Source: an uncultured Lachnospiraceae bacterium
GTDB lineage: Bacteria > Bacillota > Clostridia > Lachnospirales > Lachnospiraceae
Assembly: GCA_910586725.1 (NCBI GenBank)
Contig: CAJUJL010000011.1
Span: 1 to 62,411 of the forward strand
DNA length: 62,411 bases
Reading direction: 5' to 3'
Made by a program: the position numbers and the translations under genes. The notes under the pieces were generated by a model. That model was not told the origin of the DNA. It ran no database searches and saw only the letters and a list, made by a program, of their open reading frames with translations. Positions 27,430 to 36,926 of the stretch are shown one piece after another; within the stretch, counting starts at the first letter, position 1, and the number at the start of each line of letters is the position of its first letter.

Positions 27430-28692
27430 GTGAAAATAAAATCCAATAAAATGAAAACAAAGAAGACAGCGGTTTCCTTTGCACTCATCGCAGCCATTTG
27501 TATCGGAGCTCTTTTCGGAGACTTTATTCGGGAAGATTCTCTTTTGAATATTGTGGTAAGACAGGGAAAAAACGAGCTGTACCTTTTGATGTTAAAATCT
27601 TTTGCGCCGGCGGTTTTTTATGAGGAACCGAAAAAAAAGGGTTCGGAATATGTGCTGGACGCCGTATTGGGCGCAATTCCGGTTTATGGTTATGTAACAG
27701 ATGAAGCGGAATATGCCATGCAGGATGAAAGTGAGATTTCTTATGAGAGCATCATTGCCAGAGAAGCTCTCGATGAAAACTATATAGACGAAACGACAGG
27801 GGAGCTTGTGCGCGCAGAGACGCCTCAGAATACGGAAACGGAAGCAGATGTTTTGCAGCCCGAAGCGCCGGAAGAGGCCGTTGCTGCAAAAACAGACGCT
27901 CAAAACGCATCTTTTGTGCCCAGTCAGGTACCGGCAGTCAACTATTCCAAAGAAAAATTAAATGATTTTGATTACCTGATTCAAAATTTCTATGTGGTAG
28001 ACAGGACGACGACAATCAACAGCAGCCAGTTAAACGCGGCAGATTTATTAAGCCGCAGCATGAAACTGACGCATGGGGCGGAAACGCCGCAGATTCTGGT
28101 CTACCATACCCATTCCCAGGAACGGTTTGCCGATTCTGTGCCGCAGGATACTGCAACTTCCATCGTGGGAGTGGGAGAATATCTGTGCGAGCTGCTCCGG
28201 GGATATGGGTTTTCTGTTATACATCATATGGGAGAATATGACGTGGAGAGCAGGGACGGGGCCTATTCGAAAGCGGGGCCTGTCATAGAACAGATTTTAA
28301 AGGAAAATCCGGGAATAGAAATCGTGATCGATTTGCACAGAGACGGCGTTGCGGAAGGAACGCATCTGGTGACGGACATACAGGGAAAACAGACGGCAAG
28401 CATTATGTTTTTTAACGGACTTAGCCGGACGACGGCAAACGGGGACATTTCTTATCTGCCGAACCCATACATACAGGATAATCTGGCGTTTTCGCTTCAG
28501 ATGCAGATTGCCGCAAATGAATATTATCCCGGGTTTTCCAGGGCTATTTATTTGAAGGGCTATCGGTATAATATGCATTATTGCCCCAAAACGCTTTTGG
28601 TGGAAGCCGGGGCGCAGACAAATACGGTACAGGAGATGATGAATGCCATGGAACCGCTGGCGGATATTCTGGCAAAGGTGATTTCCCCATAA
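27430..28692 (+). CDS. spoIIP: stage II sporulation protein P (peptidoglycan hydrolase)
   Basis: SpoIIP is a membrane-anchored amidase/endopeptidase that works with SpoIID and SpoIIM during engulfment. The 420 residues have one N-terminal membrane helix (about 15-32), a variable linker, and the catalytic domain with LVYHTHSQERF, the downstream IVIDLHRDGV motif and LLVEAGAQTNT near the end. The His and Glu zinc ligands look intact. The start is GTG at 27430: AGGAG lies 9 nt upstream, and the longer open frame to the left has no ribosome-binding site and overlaps gpr. The 46-nt gap after gpr supports co-transcription. Confidence 0.95.
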   Translation: MKIKSNKMKTKKTAVSFALIAAICIGALFGDFIREDSLLNIVVRQGKNELYLLMLKSFAPAVFYEEPKKKGSEYVLDAVLGAIPVYGYVTDEAEYAMQDESEISYESIIAREALDENYIDETTGELVRAETPQNTETEADVLQPEAPEEAVAAKTDAQNASFVPSQVPAVNYSKEKLNDFDYLIQNFYVVDRTTTINSSQLNAADLLSRSMKLTHGAETPQILVYHTHSQERFADSVPQDTATSIVGVGEYLCELLRGYGFSVIHHMGEYDVESRDGAYSKAGPVIEQILKENPGIEIVIDLHRDGVAEGTHLVTDIQGKQTASIMFFNGLSRTTANGDISYLPNPYIQDNLAFSLQMQIAANEYYPGFSRAIYLKGYRYNMHYCPKTLLVEAGAQTNTVQEMMNAMEPLADILAKVISP

Positions 28693-28699
28693 TGGAGTT

Positions 28700-30046
28700 T
28701 TAGGAGCGGGTAAACATATTGTGCCGGCAGCGCCGTATATAAAAAACAAGTCCGACAAAATCTGCGAGAAGCCAGCCGATTGGAATTGCCCACCAGATTC
28801 CCGTTACCGAAATACCGGGGATTGCCGATAAGACGTAAGCAAGTAAAACTCTGGTTCCAAGCGAAATCACGGTTAAAATGACAGACATACCCGGTTTGGA
28901 AAGCGCCCGGTACAGGCCGTATAAAAGAAACAGGCATCCGATTCCGAAGTAAAACGCGCCTTCTATGTGCAGGTAACGGACGCCTTCTGCAATTACGGCA
29001 GTTTCCTCCGGTTGGACAAATAACCCCATCAGAGGGCGGGCAAAAATCCAGATTGCCGCGGAAACAAAAATACAAAATACCAGTGATGCAAGAAGCGCGC
29101 CTTTTAAGCCGGCGCGAATGCGGTCTTCTTTTTTTGCGCCGTAATTTTGCGCAATAAAAGTAGAAAATGCATTGCCGAAATCCTGTACCGGCATATAGGC
29201 AAACGCGTCAATTTTAACGGCCGCGGCGAAAGCGGCCATAACGATGGGGCCGAAACTGTTGACAAGCCCCTGAATCATAAGTATGCCGAGGTTCATGACG
29301 GATTGCTGGATACAGGTCAGGATTGAAAAAGCGGAAATTTGCCGGATAGAGGATCTTTGAAGAGAACGCCATTCCATCAGGCCGGCTTTTAGAACCGGAT
29401 ATTTTATAAGTGCGTAAACGCAGATTCCAATACCGGCAAAATACTGGGAAATGACCGTTGCCTCCGCGGCTCCGGCGATGCCCCTTGAGCGTCCGAGAAC
29501 AAACCACAGATCCAGAATGATATTTAAAACAGAGGAAATTCCAAGGAACAGCAAGGGAACAAGGGAATTTCCTATGGCCCGCAGAAATGACGCAAAGTAA
29601 TTGTACAGGGAAACGGCGGCAATGCCGCAGAAAATAACAGAAAGGTATTCTCTCATGCTTCCCCAGACATTAGACGGAACATGCAGAAAAGCGCGAAGCC
29701 AATCCAGACACGCAAAGGACAGCAGATTGAAACAGACGGTAAAAATGGCAATCAGCAAAAAAGACGCGGAAATGCTTTCTTTTAAATTTTCCTCATCCCG
29801 GCTTCCAAAATAGATGGAAAATACGGCGCCGCTGCCCATGCTTAAACCAAGCAGTATAGAGGTTAAAAACGTCATAAGCGTAAAAGACGATCCTACCGCA
29901 GCCAGAGCGTTTGTGCCCAGGATTTTTCCGACAATCAGAGTGTCCGCGATATTGTAGCATTGCTGCAGAAGGTTGCCCGCAATCATCGGCAGGGCAAAAC
30001 AAAACATAGACCGCATAACAGGTCCTTTGGTCAGATTTTGGCTCAT
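28700..30046 (-). CDS. MATE-family multidrug/Na+ antiporter
   Basis: The 448-residue membrane protein has 12 predicted helices in two halves, typical of MATE exporters. The N terminus GPVMRSMFCFALPMIAGNLLQQ and the internal IVGKILGTNALAAVG are family signatures. AAGGAG lies 8 nt upstream of the ATG. The end converges on spoIIP with only 7 nt between. The substrate cannot be predicted. tmcAL, on the same strand, ends 58 nt upstream, so the two may share a transcript. Confidence 0.92.
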   Translation of the reverse strand: MSQNLTKGPVMRSMFCFALPMIAGNLLQQCYNIADTLIVGKILGTNALAAVGSSFTLMTFLTSILLGLSMGSGAVFSIYFGSRDEENLKESISASFLLIAIFTVCFNLLSFACLDWLRAFLHVPSNVWGSMREYLSVIFCGIAAVSLYNYFASFLRAIGNSLVPLLFLGISSVLNIILDLWFVLGRSRGIAGAAEATVISQYFAGIGICVYALIKYPVLKAGLMEWRSLQRSSIRQISAFSILTCIQQSVMNLGILMIQGLVNSFGPIVMAAFAAAVKIDAFAYMPVQDFGNAFSTFIAQNYGAKKEDRIRAGLKGALLASLVFCIFVSAAIWIFARPLMGLFVQPEETAVIAEGVRYLHIEGAFYFGIGCLFLLYGLYRALSKPGMSVILTVISLGTRVLLAYVLSAIPGISVTGIWWAIPIGWLLADFVGLVFYIRRCRHNMFTRS

Positions 30047-30104
30047 AGTGCAAATCTCCTTGTGGATAAATTTCTTTGGTTAAAAAACCGGCGCGGCAGT
30101 CTGC

Positions 30105-31376
30105 CTATACAATCACGATTTGACGCCGGCATTCATTGGGAGGAGGGAAGCCGCATTTTTGCGCCTGGACGCCGTAATACAGATCAGAAGCAAATACGTC
30201 CTGTCGGAACATGGAGAGCGCGCCGCCGTCAAGAACAGCAGCCGATTTGGAAGGCTTCGTAATAAGCGGAAGCGAAGCGCGTTTTTTGAGCGCTGGGAAA
30301 AAACGGGCCGCCTCCCGGCGAAATCCGAGCAGACGAAGGTAGGGGATATAGCCGAGTTTTTTTCCGTTTTCGTAATCGTTCTGCCGGATGTTCAGCAAAA
30401 TGTGCAGCAGCAGACGGCTGATTCTTGCGTAAGTTACATCTTTTCGTTTTAAGCTTTCACAAAACGCCCTGTAATCGGTAAAATCGGAAAGGGCATGCAA
30501 GATCCGGTTGGATAGTTCAACAGATCCGTCCGCATAACCGGAAAATCCCGTTTCCCGTTCGCAGAGAAGGCGGTAAAAAAGACTTTGGGAAAAATCCTGC
30601 TCCGTTAAACATAAACGGCCGGAAGCGGCAAGATAATTCGCCACATCCCGCGGGACATAAGGAGCGATTTTTTGAACCAGGCTGTTTGTGGACAGAGACG
30701 TATTTGCAGTATCCGAGAGCAGTCGGCGAATAGCGGTAGCGGAACAGAAATTTTCCGTTAACTGCATCGCGTGGTAACCGCTGCCCTGGCGCAGAACGGG
30801 AAGCGGAATCAGCCGCGATTTTTGGCGGATGATTGCTTTGATATATTCTATGGCAAGTATATTATTTGGGGACTGAAGCAGAAAAGACAGTTCCGGTTCC
30901 GCGGAAAAATCATCCTGCCGGCTTAAGTAGGACATCATAGCTTTTTCTCTGGCGCGCGGGAAAACGATTCCCTGTTTTAAATAAAAAGCAAGCTGATCAG
31001 AATAAGCTTTTGGTTCGCAGGATAAAACTTCTGCGGCACGCGTCATCAGAGAAATGTCTGGCGTTTCACAGCCGAAGCTGATATAATCCACGCAGCCTAG
31101 CGCGTCAAGAAGCGCGATTCCCGCGGATGCAAAATATTCTGCGGAAGCCGTCGACCAGAGTACGGGCAGTTCAAATACGAAATCGGCGCCGTTTGAAAGA
31201 GCCATAGACGCACGGCTGAATTTGTCGAACGCGGCGGGGGCGCCCCGTTGCACGTAATTTCCGCTCATAACAACAATGATGCAGTCTGCGCCCGATAATT
31301 CTTTTGCTCTTTGTATCTGGTAGGCGTGTCCGTTGTGAAACGGATTATATTCTGCAATAATGCCTGTGATTTTCAT
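30105..31376 (-). CDS. tmcAL: tRNA(Met) cytidine acetate ligase
   Basis: TmcAL forms N4-acetylcytidine at the wobble position of elongator tRNA-Met using acetate and ATP through an acetyl-adenylate. The 423 residues start MKITGIIAEYNPFHNGH, with the nucleotidyltransferase HxGH motif, followed by VVMSGNYVQRGAPA and the Cys/Glu-rich SFGCETPD. I chose ATG 31376 because AAAGGA is about 9 nt upstream and the longer frame adds an unrelated leader. It is divergently placed beside acetate kinase, an enzyme of the same small substrate. Earlier annotations call this family DUF795 or YlbM. Confidence 0.9.
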   Translation of the reverse strand: MKITGIIAEYNPFHNGHAYQIQRAKELSGADCIIVVMSGNYVQRGAPAAFDKFSRASMALSNGADFVFELPVLWSTASAEYFASAGIALLDALGCVDYISFGCETPDISLMTRAAEVLSCEPKAYSDQLAFYLKQGIVFPRAREKAMMSYLSRQDDFSAEPELSFLLQSPNNILAIEYIKAIIRQKSRLIPLPVLRQGSGYHAMQLTENFCSATAIRRLLSDTANTSLSTNSLVQKIAPYVPRDVANYLAASGRLCLTEQDFSQSLFYRLLCERETGFSGYADGSVELSNRILHALSDFTDYRAFCESLKRKDVTYARISRLLLHILLNIRQNDYENGKKLGYIPYLRLLGFRREAARFFPALKKRASLPLITKPSKSAAVLDGGALSMFRQDVFASDLYYGVQAQKCGFPPPNECRRQIVIV

Positions 31377-31492
31377 AGGAAGTGTTCCTTTCAGGTAAAA
31401 CAATCAGATTTCAAAGTATTTTATCATTGGAGCGGTAAGTTGGCAAGCGTTGGCATGTTTCAAAAATTATACAGAAAAATGAGGATTTATCG

Positions 31493-31521
31493 TTGTTTCG
31501 CATTTCAAAAAGGTTTATACT
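31493..31521 (+). promoter_or_regulatory. promoter of ackA
   Basis: TTGTTT (31493-31498), 17 bp, then TATACT (31516-31521). It lies 43 nt upstream of the ackA start, on the correct strand, in the gap between divergent tmcAL and ackA. Confidence 0.65.
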
Positions 31522-31564
31522 TTAGTAAATATATAAATATCATCAATAAAAAGGGGATGAAAAC

Positions 31565-32755
31565 ATGAATGTCTTAGTCATTAACTGCGGCAGTTCTTCA
31601 TTAAAATATCAGGTCATTCATTCTGAAAGCGAAGAAGTGTTGGCGAAGGGAATCTGCGAGCGTATCGGAATAGACGGAAGAATCGTATATCAGCCGAAGG
31701 GTGGAGAAAAGGAAATAACGGAATCGCCTATGCCCACGCATACCGAAGCGGTGAAAATGGTGCTGGACGCATTGATTCATCCGGTGACGGGCGTTTTAAA
31801 GAGTCTGGATGAAATCGATGCGGTAGGTCACAGACTGGTGCACGGCGGTGAAAAATTCGCCGCATCTGTTTTGATTGACGAGGAAGTAATAGCGGCAGTG
31901 GAAGAATGTTCAGATCTGGCTCCACTGCACAATCCGGCCAATTTAATTGGCGTGCGCGCATGTCAGGAAGTTTTAAAGGGCGTGCCGATGGTAGGCGTAT
32001 TTGATACGGCGTTCCATCAGACTATGCCAATGGAAGCGTATTTGTACGGAATTCCTTATGAATATTACGAGAAATATAAAGTCCGCAAATACGGTTTTCA
32101 CGGTACAAGCCACAGCTATGTATCAAAGAGGGCGGCAGAGATTTTGGATAAGCCGTACGAGAGTTTAAAGACAATTGTATGCCATCTGGGCAACGGAGCA
32201 AGCGTTTGCGCGGTGAAAGGAGGCAAATCCATCGACACGTCAATGGGGCTTTCTCCGTTAGAAGGACTGGTTATGGGAACGCGTTCGGGCGATATTGATC
32301 CTTCCGCGGTAGAATATATTGCCAAAAAAGAAAATCTGGATATGGAAGGCATTATGAAAGTGCTGAATAAAGATTCCGGCGTATATGGTTTATCCGGCTT
32401 ATCCAGTGATTTCCGTGATCTGGACAGCGCGGCTCAGGAAGGAAATGAGAGAGCGAAAACGGCAAGAGACGTATTCTGCTACCGCGTGGCAAAATATATT
32501 GGCTCATACGCGGCGGCAATGAATGGCGTGGATGTGATCTGCTTTACCGCCGGAGTTGGTGAAAACGACGGAAGAGTACGCGAGAGTATCTGCAGCTATT
32601 TGGGATTTTTGGGCATTGAAATTGACAGTGAAGCAAATAAAAAGCGGGGAGAAGAGACGACGCTTTCCACGCAGGATTCCAAAGTTGCGGTACTTCTTGT
32701 CCCGACAGACGAGGAGCTTGCAATCTGCCGGGAAACAGTTGCAATTGTGTCTTGA
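31565..32755 (+). CDS. ackA: acetate kinase
   Basis: Acetate kinase turns acetyl phosphate and ADP into acetate and ATP, the main substrate-level phosphorylation of acetate-forming fermenters. The length (396) is normal. Signatures: VLVINCGSSSLKYQ at the N terminus, VGHRLVHGG, VFDTAFHQTM, YGFHGTSH, HLGNGASVCA, and GTRSGDIDPS near residue 240. AAAGGGG lies 8 nt upstream. In many Firmicutes pta precedes ackA; here pta is not adjacent. PFOR at 9 kb makes the acetyl-CoA that pta would need to feed this enzyme. The AIM24-family gene follows after 40 nt. Confidence 0.97.
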   Translation: MNVLVINCGSSSLKYQVIHSESEEVLAKGICERIGIDGRIVYQPKGGEKEITESPMPTHTEAVKMVLDALIHPVTGVLKSLDEIDAVGHRLVHGGEKFAASVLIDEEVIAAVEECSDLAPLHNPANLIGVRACQEVLKGVPMVGVFDTAFHQTMPMEAYLYGIPYEYYEKYKVRKYGFHGTSHSYVSKRAAEILDKPYESLKTIVCHLGNGASVCAVKGGKSIDTSMGLSPLEGLVMGTRSGDIDPSAVEYIAKKENLDMEGIMKVLNKDSGVYGLSGLSSDFRDLDSAAQEGNERAKTARDVFCYRVAKYIGSYAAAMNGVDVICFTAGVGENDGRVRESICSYLGFLGIEIDSEANKKRGEETTLSTQDSKVAVLLVPTDEELAICRETVAIVS

Positions 32756-32795
32756 AATTGTTTCAAATATAAGTAAGAAATGGAGATGGAAGGAT

Positions 32796-33470
32796 ATGAA
32801 ATATTCAATTGAAGGCGAACCATTACCGGTTGTAATCTGCGAACTGGATGCAAATGAGATGATGATTACGGAAAAAGGGGCGATGTCATGGATGTCCCCG
32901 AATATGAAGATGGAGACAGTGGGCGGAGGCGTCGGCAAGATGTTTGGCAGAATGTTCAGTGGAGAGAGTATGTTTGTCAATCACTATACGGCCGTAGGAG
33001 CTCCGGGAATGATTGCGTTTGCTTCCAGTTTTCCGGGTGCGATCCGCGCGTTTGAAGTTACGCCGGGCCGTGAGATTGTCTGTCAGAAAACATCATTTTT
33101 GGCATCGACGTCCGGCGTGGAGCTGTCCGTGTTTTTCCAGAAAAAAGCCAGCGCGGGCTTCTTTGGCGGCGAAGGCTTTATTATGCAGAAACTGTCCGGC
33201 CAGGGCGTGGTTTTCGTAGAGTTTGACGGATATATCAAGGAATATGAGCTTGCCGCGGGGCAGTCCATCGTAGTGGATACCGGTTATCTTGCGGCTATGG
33301 ACGCGAGCTGTTCCATAGAAATTCAAAAAGTGCCGGGCGTGAAAAACATGCTGTTTGGCGGGGAAGGCGTATTCAATACCGTAATCACAGGTCCGGGCCG
33401 CGTATTGCTGCAGTCTATGCCGATTGGCCAGATGGCAGGCTCCCTGATTCCTTATATGCCGTCCAAATAG
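32796..33470 (+). CDS. AIM24/TIGR00266-family protein
   Basis: This 224-residue soluble protein belongs to the TIGR00266 family, a beta-rich fold distantly related to the mitochondrial protein AIM24 and of unknown role. Visible hallmarks: MITEKGAMSWMSPNM near the start, a glycine-rich GGGVGKMFGRMFSGES, VEFDGYIKEYELAAGQSIVVDTGYLAAMD, and GEGVFNTVITGPGRVLLQSMP near the end. ATG 32796 follows GGAAGGA. The gene lies between ackA and addB in a tight co-directional series, which may reflect co-expression more than shared function. No catalytic residues are known to me for this family. Confidence 0.88.
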   Translation: MKYSIEGEPLPVVICELDANEMMITEKGAMSWMSPNMKMETVGGGVGKMFGRMFSGESMFVNHYTAVGAPGMIAFASSFPGAIRAFEVTPGREIVCQKTSFLASTSGVELSVFFQKKASAGFFGGEGFIMQKLSGQGVVFVEFDGYIKEYELAAGQSIVVDTGYLAAMDASCSIEIQKVPGVKNMLFGGEGVFNTVITGPGRVLLQSMPIGQMAGSLIPYMPSK

Positions 33471-33485
33471 TGAGGAAACAGTCAG

Positions 33486-36400
33486 ATGGCGTTAAAATTG
33501 ATTTTGGGAAATTCCGGAAGCGGGAAGACTTATTTTGTGCACAATAAGATGATTCAATTATCGAAAGCCGCACCAGGCAAAAATTTTCTGGTGATTGTTC
33601 CGGAACAGTTTACGATGCAAACGCAAAGAGAGCTTGTCCGTATGCATCCAGGACACAGTATCATGAATATCGACGTGCTAAGTTTCAGGCGTCTGGCATA
33701 TCGTGTTTTTGACGAGCTGGGAAGTTTTAACAGCCGTGTTTTGGAAGAGACGGGTAAAAATCTGGTTTTAAGGCGCATCGCCGAGGAACAGATGGATTCT
33801 CTTACGGTTCTCAAAAAAAACATTACAAAAATGGGCTATATAGGAGAGGTCAAATCTTTCCTCTCCGAATTAGCGCAGTATAACATATCGCCCCGGCAGT
33901 TGGCCGAGGCAGTAGAAAAGCTTCCGCAAGGAAGTTTTTCTTATAAATTATCGGATGTGCTCCTGATGTATCAGGGATTTTTGGACTTTTTGGAGGGTAA
34001 ATTTGTAACTGCGGAAGAAATCTTAGAACTGCTGGCTGAGGTGGCCGGCAGGTCAGAAATCTTAAGGGACAGTGTTATCGTATTTGATGGATTTACAGGT
34101 TTTACACCGGTTCAAAACCTTCTGGTAAAAGAATTGATGGGGATTGCGCAGGATATTTATGTTACAGTGACGATCGATATACGCGAGAATCCGTATCATT
34201 GTACGGGCATTCATGAATTGTTTGCCATGAGCAAAAAAATGATCAAATCCCTGCGGGAAATGGCGGAGGAGGTTCATATTGCAGTCGATCCTCCCGTTTT
34301 GATGCAGGATTCGGATAAAACGAGGTTTTGCGCGTCGTTGTCTCTGCGTTTTCTGGAACAGAATCTGTTTCGCAGCCAGAAGCAGAAATTCTGTCCCGAT
34401 GAAAAATTAGATATTGAAATCCGTAGTTTGAAAAATCCCCGGGAAGAGCTTTACGATGCGGCAAGAAGAATTGAAAGATTTGTCCGCAGGGATGGATACC
34501 GCTATAAAGACATTGCAATTGTCTGCGGTGATTTGCCCGGCTATGCAAATTATGTTTCGGAAGTGTTTGCGGAATATAAAATCCCGGTATTTATAGATCA
34601 GAAAATGACAATTATATTTCATCCGTTTATCGAATATCTGCGTGCAATTTTGGAAGTGGTAATCTGCGATTTTTCCATAGAAAGCGTTTTCCGTTATTTA
34701 AAGAGCGGGTTTTCCGAGATTTCAAGAGAAGAAACCGATCTGCTGGAAAATTATTGTCTGGCGGCGGGGATCTGTGGGCACCGCAAATGGAGCGGGAGGT
34801 TTTGTTATCAGCCGGGAGAGGAAACAGAGGAATCGCTTGCCGTTGTCAATGAAATCCGCGAGAAATTTATGCATTCGTTTGAAGGCTTGTATCAGGCTCT
34901 GCAAACAAAAAACAGTACCGTAGAAGAAATCACCATTGCGCTGTACCGTTTTCTCTGTGAGGCGAATATGCAGCAGGAATTAAAGCGGAAAGAAATGGAA
35001 TATGAGGCTCTGGGTGATTTAAAAAATGCCAAAGAATATGCGCAAATTTATAAAATTGTAATGGATTTGTTTGATAAACTGGTGGAATTGCTGGGGGATG
35101 AAGTGATTACACTCAGGGAATATGCCAAAATTATAGATTCCGGTTTTGAGTCTGCGAAAATAGGCATTATACCTCCCGGATATGACAGAGTGGTATTTGG
35201 GGATATAGAACGTACCCGCCTGGATCAGATTAAGATTCTGTTTTTTGTAGGGGTAAACGACGGCGTCATTCCCAAAACAGGGGGTTCCGACGGGCTTCTT
35301 TCCCAGATGGAGAGGGAGCAGCTAAACGAAATGCAGCTGGAACTGGCGCCCACCATGCGGGAAAAAGTATTTATGCAGAAATTTTACCTTTACCTGAATC
35401 TGACGAAGCCGTCCCACAAGCTTTATCTGTCGTATGCAAGAGTAAACGGCGAGGGAAGGGCGATGCAGAGCTCTTACCTGGTTCATACGCTGTGCAGACT
35501 GTTTGAACATCTTTCCGTGAATGAAATTGACAATGAGCCGTTTGCAGAAAGGATCGTTACTGCTGAAAGCGCAAGAAGGCTTCTTATTGAAGGGATGGAG
35601 TCCGCCGCAGAATGGAATGACAGAAACAGAGAGGAAGAGATTCGGTATTGGGCGGCTTTATGCCGATGGTATCAAAGTCAGGATGTATGGAAAGAAGAGG
35701 TAGGGCGTCTATTTGCGGCTGTCAGTTTCAAGCACACGGATACGCCGATTTCTGCATCTGTGACCAGAGCTTTGTATGGAACCGTATTGCAAAACAGCGT
35801 GACCAGACTGGAAAATTTTGCATCCTGCGCATTTTCCCATTTTCTTTCCTATGGACTGAATCTAAAAGAACGAAGAGAAAGCGGATTTTATGCGGTGGAT
35901 TTTGGAAATATCTTTCACGCGGTATTAGAATTGTTTGCCGAAGGCATCCAAAGAAACAATTACAGCTGGTTTTCCATTACCAAAGAAGAAAGCGAGGCTT
36001 TGCTTACAGAGGCAATGGAACAGGCGCTTTTTGCCAGCCATAATCTGGCATTGTATGAAAATGCAAGGAGCAGATATGCCAAAGACAGGATGCTTCGGAT
36101 TTTAAAACGAACGGTAAGCGCGCTTATTTATCAGGTGCGGAAGGGGAAGTTTATTCCGGACGATTTTGAGGTGTCTTTTTCTTACGCGGAAGACTTAAAA
36201 TCCGTCAATTTTCGTTTGAGCGAGGAAGAAAAGATGCAGCTGAAGGGAAGAATTGACAGGATCGACACGTGCGTCAATGAAGACAGGCTGTACGTAAAAA
36301 TCATTGATTACAAATCCGGAAACGCCAGTTTTCAGTTTTTAAACGTATATCACGGGCTTCAGCTGCAGCTGGTCGTATATATGAATGCCGCTATGGAAAT

Positions 36401-36926
36401 TATGGCAAAAAAGCATCCGGATCATTTGATTGTGCCGGCGGGGATTTTTTATTATCGCATCAACGACCCAATGGTCGAGTCGGACGACAACTTAAGCGAC
36501 GAGGAACTTTCCAAAAAGATTTTCGGCGAACTTAAGCTAAACGGGATTGCCAATGAAGACAGATCGGTGATTGAGCGTCTGGATGAAGAATTACAGGGCG
36601 CGCAAAGCGCAAATTCAGATGTGATACCTGTTGGCGTGAATAAAGACGGCAGTTTAAAAAAAGCTTCCAAAACGCTTGCGACAAATGACTTTACGGCTCT
36701 TTCCGCTTATGTCAATGAGACAATTCTCCATTTGGGGCAGCGGATGATGAAAGGAGACGTTTCGGTTTCCCCTTACGCGCTGGCGGAAAAAACGGGTTGT
36801 GATTTTTGTGAATTTCGATCTGTCTGTCATTTTGATTCAAGGGCGCCCGGGTTTTCCTACCGCAGACTAAAAGAGCTTTCGGAGGAAGAGCTGCTTTGTG
36901 AAATGAGAGGAGCGGATCATCAATGA
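33486..36926 (+). CDS. addB: AddB subunit of the AddAB helicase-nuclease
   Basis: AddAB resects double-strand DNA ends for homologous recombination and degrades linear foreign DNA. The 1146 residues start with a Walker A loop (GNSGSGKTYFV, about 8-18) and end in a RecB-type nuclease domain (about 800-1146) with IDRIDTC, IIDYKSG and a four-Cys iron-sulfur staple: one Cys in FASCAFSHFLSY, three in GCDFCEFRSVC. The family's degenerate helicase motifs lie between. A 4-nt overlap with addA (ATGA) implies translational coupling. The start is 15 nt after the AIM24-family gene. Confidence 0.95.
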   Translation: MALKLILGNSGSGKTYFVHNKMIQLSKAAPGKNFLVIVPEQFTMQTQRELVRMHPGHSIMNIDVLSFRRLAYRVFDELGSFNSRVLEETGKNLVLRRIAEEQMDSLTVLKKNITKMGYIGEVKSFLSELAQYNISPRQLAEAVEKLPQGSFSYKLSDVLLMYQGFLDFLEGKFVTAEEILELLAEVAGRSEILRDSVIVFDGFTGFTPVQNLLVKELMGIAQDIYVTVTIDIRENPYHCTGIHELFAMSKKMIKSLREMAEEVHIAVDPPVLMQDSDKTRFCASLSLRFLEQNLFRSQKQKFCPDEKLDIEIRSLKNPREELYDAARRIERFVRRDGYRYKDIAIVCGDLPGYANYVSEVFAEYKIPVFIDQKMTIIFHPFIEYLRAILEVVICDFSIESVFRYLKSGFSEISREETDLLENYCLAAGICGHRKWSGRFCYQPGEETEESLAVVNEIREKFMHSFEGLYQALQTKNSTVEEITIALYRFLCEANMQQELKRKEMEYEALGDLKNAKEYAQIYKIVMDLFDKLVELLGDEVITLREYAKIIDSGFESAKIGIIPPGYDRVVFGDIERTRLDQIKILFFVGVNDGVIPKTGGSDGLLSQMEREQLNEMQLELAPTMREKVFMQKFYLYLNLTKPSHKLYLSYARVNGEGRAMQSSYLVHTLCRLFEHLSVNEIDNEPFAERIVTAESARRLLIEGMESAAEWNDRNREEEIRYWAALCRWYQSQDVWKEEVGRLFAAVSFKHTDTPISASVTRALYGTVLQNSVTRLENFASCAFSHFLSYGLNLKERRESGFYAVDFGNIFHAVLELFAEGIQRNNYSWFSITKEESEALLTEAMEQALFASHNLALYENARSRYAKDRMLRILKRTVSALIYQVRKGKFIPDDFEVSFSYAEDLKSVNFRLSEEEKMQLKGRIDRIDTCVNEDRLYVKIIDYKSGNASFQFLNVYHGLQLQLVVYMNAAMEIMAKKHPDHLIVPAGIFYYRINDPMVESDDNLSDEELSKKIFGELKLNGIANEDRSVIERLDEELQGAQSANSDVIPVGVNKDGSLKKASKTLATNDFTALSAYVNETILHLGQRMMKGDVSVSPYALAEKTGCDFCEFRSVCHFDSRAPGFSYRRLKELSEEELLCEMRGADHQ

